7,986 nucleotides of DNA, taken from contig JACCVJ010000188.1 in assembly GCA_013698215.1 (NCBI GenBank), forward strand, positions 1 through 7,986, in the 5' to 3' direction. A program made the position numbers and the translations under genes. The notes under the pieces were generated by a model that worked only from the letters and a program-made list of their open reading frames with translations, was not told the origin of the DNA and searched no databases. This document shows positions 5,884-7,986 of the stretch, piece after piece; within the stretch, counting starts at the first letter, position 1, and every line of letters starts with the position of its first letter. This stretch comes from Tatlockia sp. (GTDB taxonomy: Bacteria; Cyanobacteriota; Cyanobacteriia; Cyanobacteriales; Chroococcidiopsidaceae).

Positions 5884-7986
5884 ATGCAGCAAACAAGCGC
5901 TCCGATTACTAAAGATTTGGTGTTAATTGGTGGCGGTCACAGTCATGCGATCGCGCTGAGAATGTGGGCTATGAAGCCTCTAGCGGGGGTGCGAATAACG
6001 TTAATTACTGAGTCATCGAGTACACCTTATTCAGGAATGTTACCCGGTCATATTGCCGGATTTTACACCCACGCAGAATGTCATATAAATTTGCGGAGTT
6101 TGGCTCAATTTGCCCAAGCGCAACTATATATTGATACCGTTGTGGGGTTAGATTTGGTGAATAAACAAATTCTCTGCGCCCATCGTCCCCCCGTAGCTTT
6201 TGACGTGCTATCTATAGACATTGGTAGCACTCCCGCCAGTGTAAATGTACCGGGCGCTAAGAAGTATGCGATCACAGCTAAACCTGTAGCTAATCTCTTA
6301 ACTCAATGGCAGCAAATAGTTGAAGATCAAGAAAAACCGCTTAGTTTGGGCATTGTTGGCGGTGGTGCGGGGGGTGTGGAATTAGCTTTAGCAATGCAAG
6401 GAAATTTGCAAGTTAAGCAATTAAAAATCCACTTGTTTCATCCGGGGGTGGAAATTATGCCTGATTATGGTGGCTGGGTGCGTCGCCGTTTGCAAGCAAT
6501 TTTGCGCCAAAAAGGAATCAATTTACATTTGCAAGCAACAGTTATTGAAGTACAACCAAATAAAATTATTTGCAAGTCCGGGCTTAAAGTAGAATGCGAT
6601 CGCATTTTTTGGGTAACTCAAGCTGCTGCACCTAGTTGGATTAAAGAAAGCGGACTTGCTACCGATTCCCAAGGGTTTGTGCAAGTAAACGATTATCTAC
6701 AGGCGGTTTCTCATCCAAATATCTTTGCGGCGGGAGATATTGCCACAATGGTAAATTATCCGCGTCCCAAAGCTGGAGTATTTGCCGTTAGACAAGGAAA
6801 ACCTTTATTTAATAACTTACAAAAAACTTTATTAGCCCAGGGTTTACAGCCCTACAAGCCGCAAAAAACCTATTTAAGTTTAATTGGGACGGGAGATGGA
6901 AAGGCGATTGCTTCTTGGGGCAATTTTGGCTTAGGTGCGTCTCCTTTGCTATGGAATTGGAAAGACAAAATTGATCGCCAGTTTATGGATCGTTTTCACA
7001 AATTACAATCAATGTCTGAACCTTTAGTAGAGATGCGTTGTGCGGGTTGTGGTTCTAAAGTAGGTAGTACGGTTTTAGAGCGCGTATTGCAACGATTAGA
7101 AAGAATTGAAAATACTCCAGATATTGTTATTGGTTTAGATGCTCCCGATGATGCTGCCGTAGTAAAAGTACCACCAGGTAAATTAATGGTACATACTATT
7201 GACTATTTTCGCGCCTTAGTAAATGACCCGTTTATTTTTGGACAAATTAGCGCCAATCATTGTTTGAGCGATATTTTTGCCATGGGTGCAACCCCTCAAA
7301 GTGTTTTAGCGATCGCATCTATTCCTTATGCGACTGAATCTAAGGTTGAAGAAACTCTTTATCAACTATTATCTGGCGCTCTCCTAATCCTAAATCAAGC
7401 CCAAATTCCTTTAATTGGCGGACACACTACCGCAGGCTTAGAATTAGGTTTTGGTTTATCTTGTAATGGGTTAGCAAGTCCGCACCAATTGCTTAAAAAA
7501 TCTGGGATGCAACCAGAGCAATTATTAATATTAACTAAACCATTAGGTACAGGAACATTATTTGCCGCAGATATGCGTTTTTTAGCAAAAAATCAATGGA
7601 TTGATGGCGCAATTGAGTCAATGCTGTTGTCAAATCAAGCGGCGGCTAATTGTTTAATGGAATATGGAGTTACAGCTTGTACAGATATTACAGGTTTTGG
7701 ATTACTTGGACACTTAATGGAAATGGTGAAAGCTTCTAACGTTAGTGTAGAATTAAACCTTGATGCTATCCCAATATTAGAGGGAGCTAGAGAAACAACA
7801 CAAAGGGGAATATTTAGCTCTTTGCATCCTGAAAATCTCCAATTTTCGCGTTATATCGACAATATAGAAAAAGTTTGCGACTTCTTAAATTATCAAATAC
7901 TATTCGATCCGCAAACTTCTGGCGGCTTATTAGCAGCAGTTGATGCTAAGAACGCAAACGCTTGCGTTACACAGTTACAAGCTTTG
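5884..7986 (+). CDS. selD: FAD-dependent oxidoreductase-SelD fusion (selenide, water dikinase), 3' end cut by window
   Basis: 701 codons are visible, open to the right edge. In-frame TAA 5854-5856 and the first ATG at 5884 fix the start, although no Shine-Dalgarno is seen. Residues ~9-330 are an NADH-dehydrogenase-like (NDH-2-type) flavoprotein. They contain an N-terminal dinucleotide motif LVLIGGGHSHA (12-22), a second Rossmann motif GIVGGGAGGVELA (156-168) and the flavin-contacting NIFAAGDIA (279-287). Residues ~382-701 are SelD, which makes selenophosphate, AMP and phosphate from selenide and ATP. The catalytic Cys/Lys pair is present in CAGCGSKV (Cys389, Lys392; E. coli Cys17 and Lys20 by motif alignment), with ordinary Cys rather than selenocysteine. 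Asp-rich ATP/metal motifs follow: APDDAA (420-425), HTIDYF (437-442), LSDIFAMG (461-468), GGHT (512-515), TDITGFGLLGH (600-610) and FDPQTSGG (674-681). About 25-45 C-terminal residues should lie beyond the window. Such fusions are known in cyanobacteria. The flavoprotein's substrate is unknown; a role in supplying selenide is inference. Confidence 0.93.
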   Translation, partial: MQQTSAPITKDLVLIGGGHSHAIALRMWAMKPLAGVRITLITESSSTPYSGMLPGHIAGFYTHAECHINLRSLAQFAQAQLYIDTVVGLDLVNKQILCAHRPPVAFDVLSIDIGSTPASVNVPGAKKYAITAKPVANLLTQWQQIVEDQEKPLSLGIVGGGAGGVELALAMQGNLQVKQLKIHLFHPGVEIMPDYGGWVRRRLQAILRQKGINLHLQATVIEVQPNKIICKSGLKVECDRIFWVTQAAAPSWIKESGLATDSQGFVQVNDYLQAVSHPNIFAAGDIATMVNYPRPKAGVFAVRQGKPLFNNLQKTLLAQGLQPYKPQKTYLSLIGTGDGKAIASWGNFGLGASPLLWNWKDKIDRQFMDRFHKLQSMSEPLVEMRCAGCGSKVGSTVLERVLQRLERIENTPDIVIGLDAPDDAAVVKVPPGKLMVHTIDYFRALVNDPFIFGQISANHCLSDIFAMGATPQSVLAIASIPYATESKVEETLYQLLSGALLILNQAQIPLIGGHTTAGLELGFGLSCNGLASPHQLLKKSGMQPEQLLILTKPLGTGTLFAADMRFLAKNQWIDGAIESMLLSNQAAANCLMEYGVTACTDITGFGLLGHLMEMVKASNVSVELNLDAIPILEGARETTQRGIFSSLHPENLQFSRYIDNIEKVCDFLNYQILFDPQTSGGLLAAVDAKNANACVTQLQAL

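Larger units (their letters stand above)
654..7316. repeat. Twelve dispersed HIP1 palindromes (GCGATCGC)
   Basis: Exact copies start at 654, 883, 2164, 2777, 3281, 4063, 4446, 4555, 5706, 5947, 6596 and 7309. An 8-mer would be expected about 0.1 times in this length at equal base use. The high density is the classic cyanobacterial HIP1 signature. All but one copy (5706, intergenic) lie inside genes. None lies in the transposase remnant (1-551). Confidence 0.95.

Noticed and set aside
7033..7059. Selenocysteine codon in SelD
   Set aside because: The catalytic motif is encoded by ordinary TGT Cys codons and AAA Lys. There is no in-frame TGA anywhere in the 701 codons.
1..7986. CRISPR array, toxin-antitoxin or other defence system
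   Set aside because: No regularly spaced repeats were seen, and none of the reading frames resembles a Cas, toxin, antitoxin or other defence protein.

Overview
The window looks cyanobacterial. The palindrome GCGATCGC (the HIP1 element typical of cyanobacterial chromosomes) occurs 12 times in under 8 kb. The gene content also fits: a short secreted protein of a cyanobacterial type, an AcrA/AcrB-like pair on its own, a CCA-less tRNA, and a FAD-oxidoreductase/SelD fusion. No species can be named from this sequence alone.

Layout from left to right. Positions 1-551 (+) hold the broken 3' part of an ISXO2-like (IS1595-family) transposase, with one frameshift and one in-frame stop. Positions 630-1187 (+) encode a small, probably exported protein of unknown function with a proline-rich tail. 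Only 2 bases beyond it, on the opposite strand, lies a tRNA-Gly with anticodon CCC (1190-1260). Next on the minus strand is a tight two-gene operon for tripartite efflux. The membrane-fusion (adaptor) protein comes first (5705-4380), followed 2 bases later by the RND inner-membrane pump (4377-1297). No outer-membrane channel gene or regulator is visible. A 178-base divergent intergenic region (5706-5883) carries a 10-bp inverted repeat, a 10-bp direct repeat and a strong Shine-Dalgarno-like AGGAGG with no gene behind it. From 5884 to the right edge (+) runs an uninterrupted 701-codon reading frame. It encodes an NADH-dehydrogenase-like FAD oxidoreductase fused to selenide, water dikinase (SelD) and is cut off by the window before its stop codon.

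How the genes work together. The adaptor and pump should form the inner part of a proton-driven efflux machine and would need a TolC-like channel encoded elsewhere. The SelD fusion would make selenophosphate for selenium-modified tRNA or selenoproteins, with the FAD domain perhaps supplying or controlling reduced selenium (inference). The two systems share only an upstream region and have no obvious biochemical link. I do not see a clearly new multi-gene system. The points most worth a second look are the oxidoreductase-SelD fusion and the unexplained structure in the divergent intergenic region.
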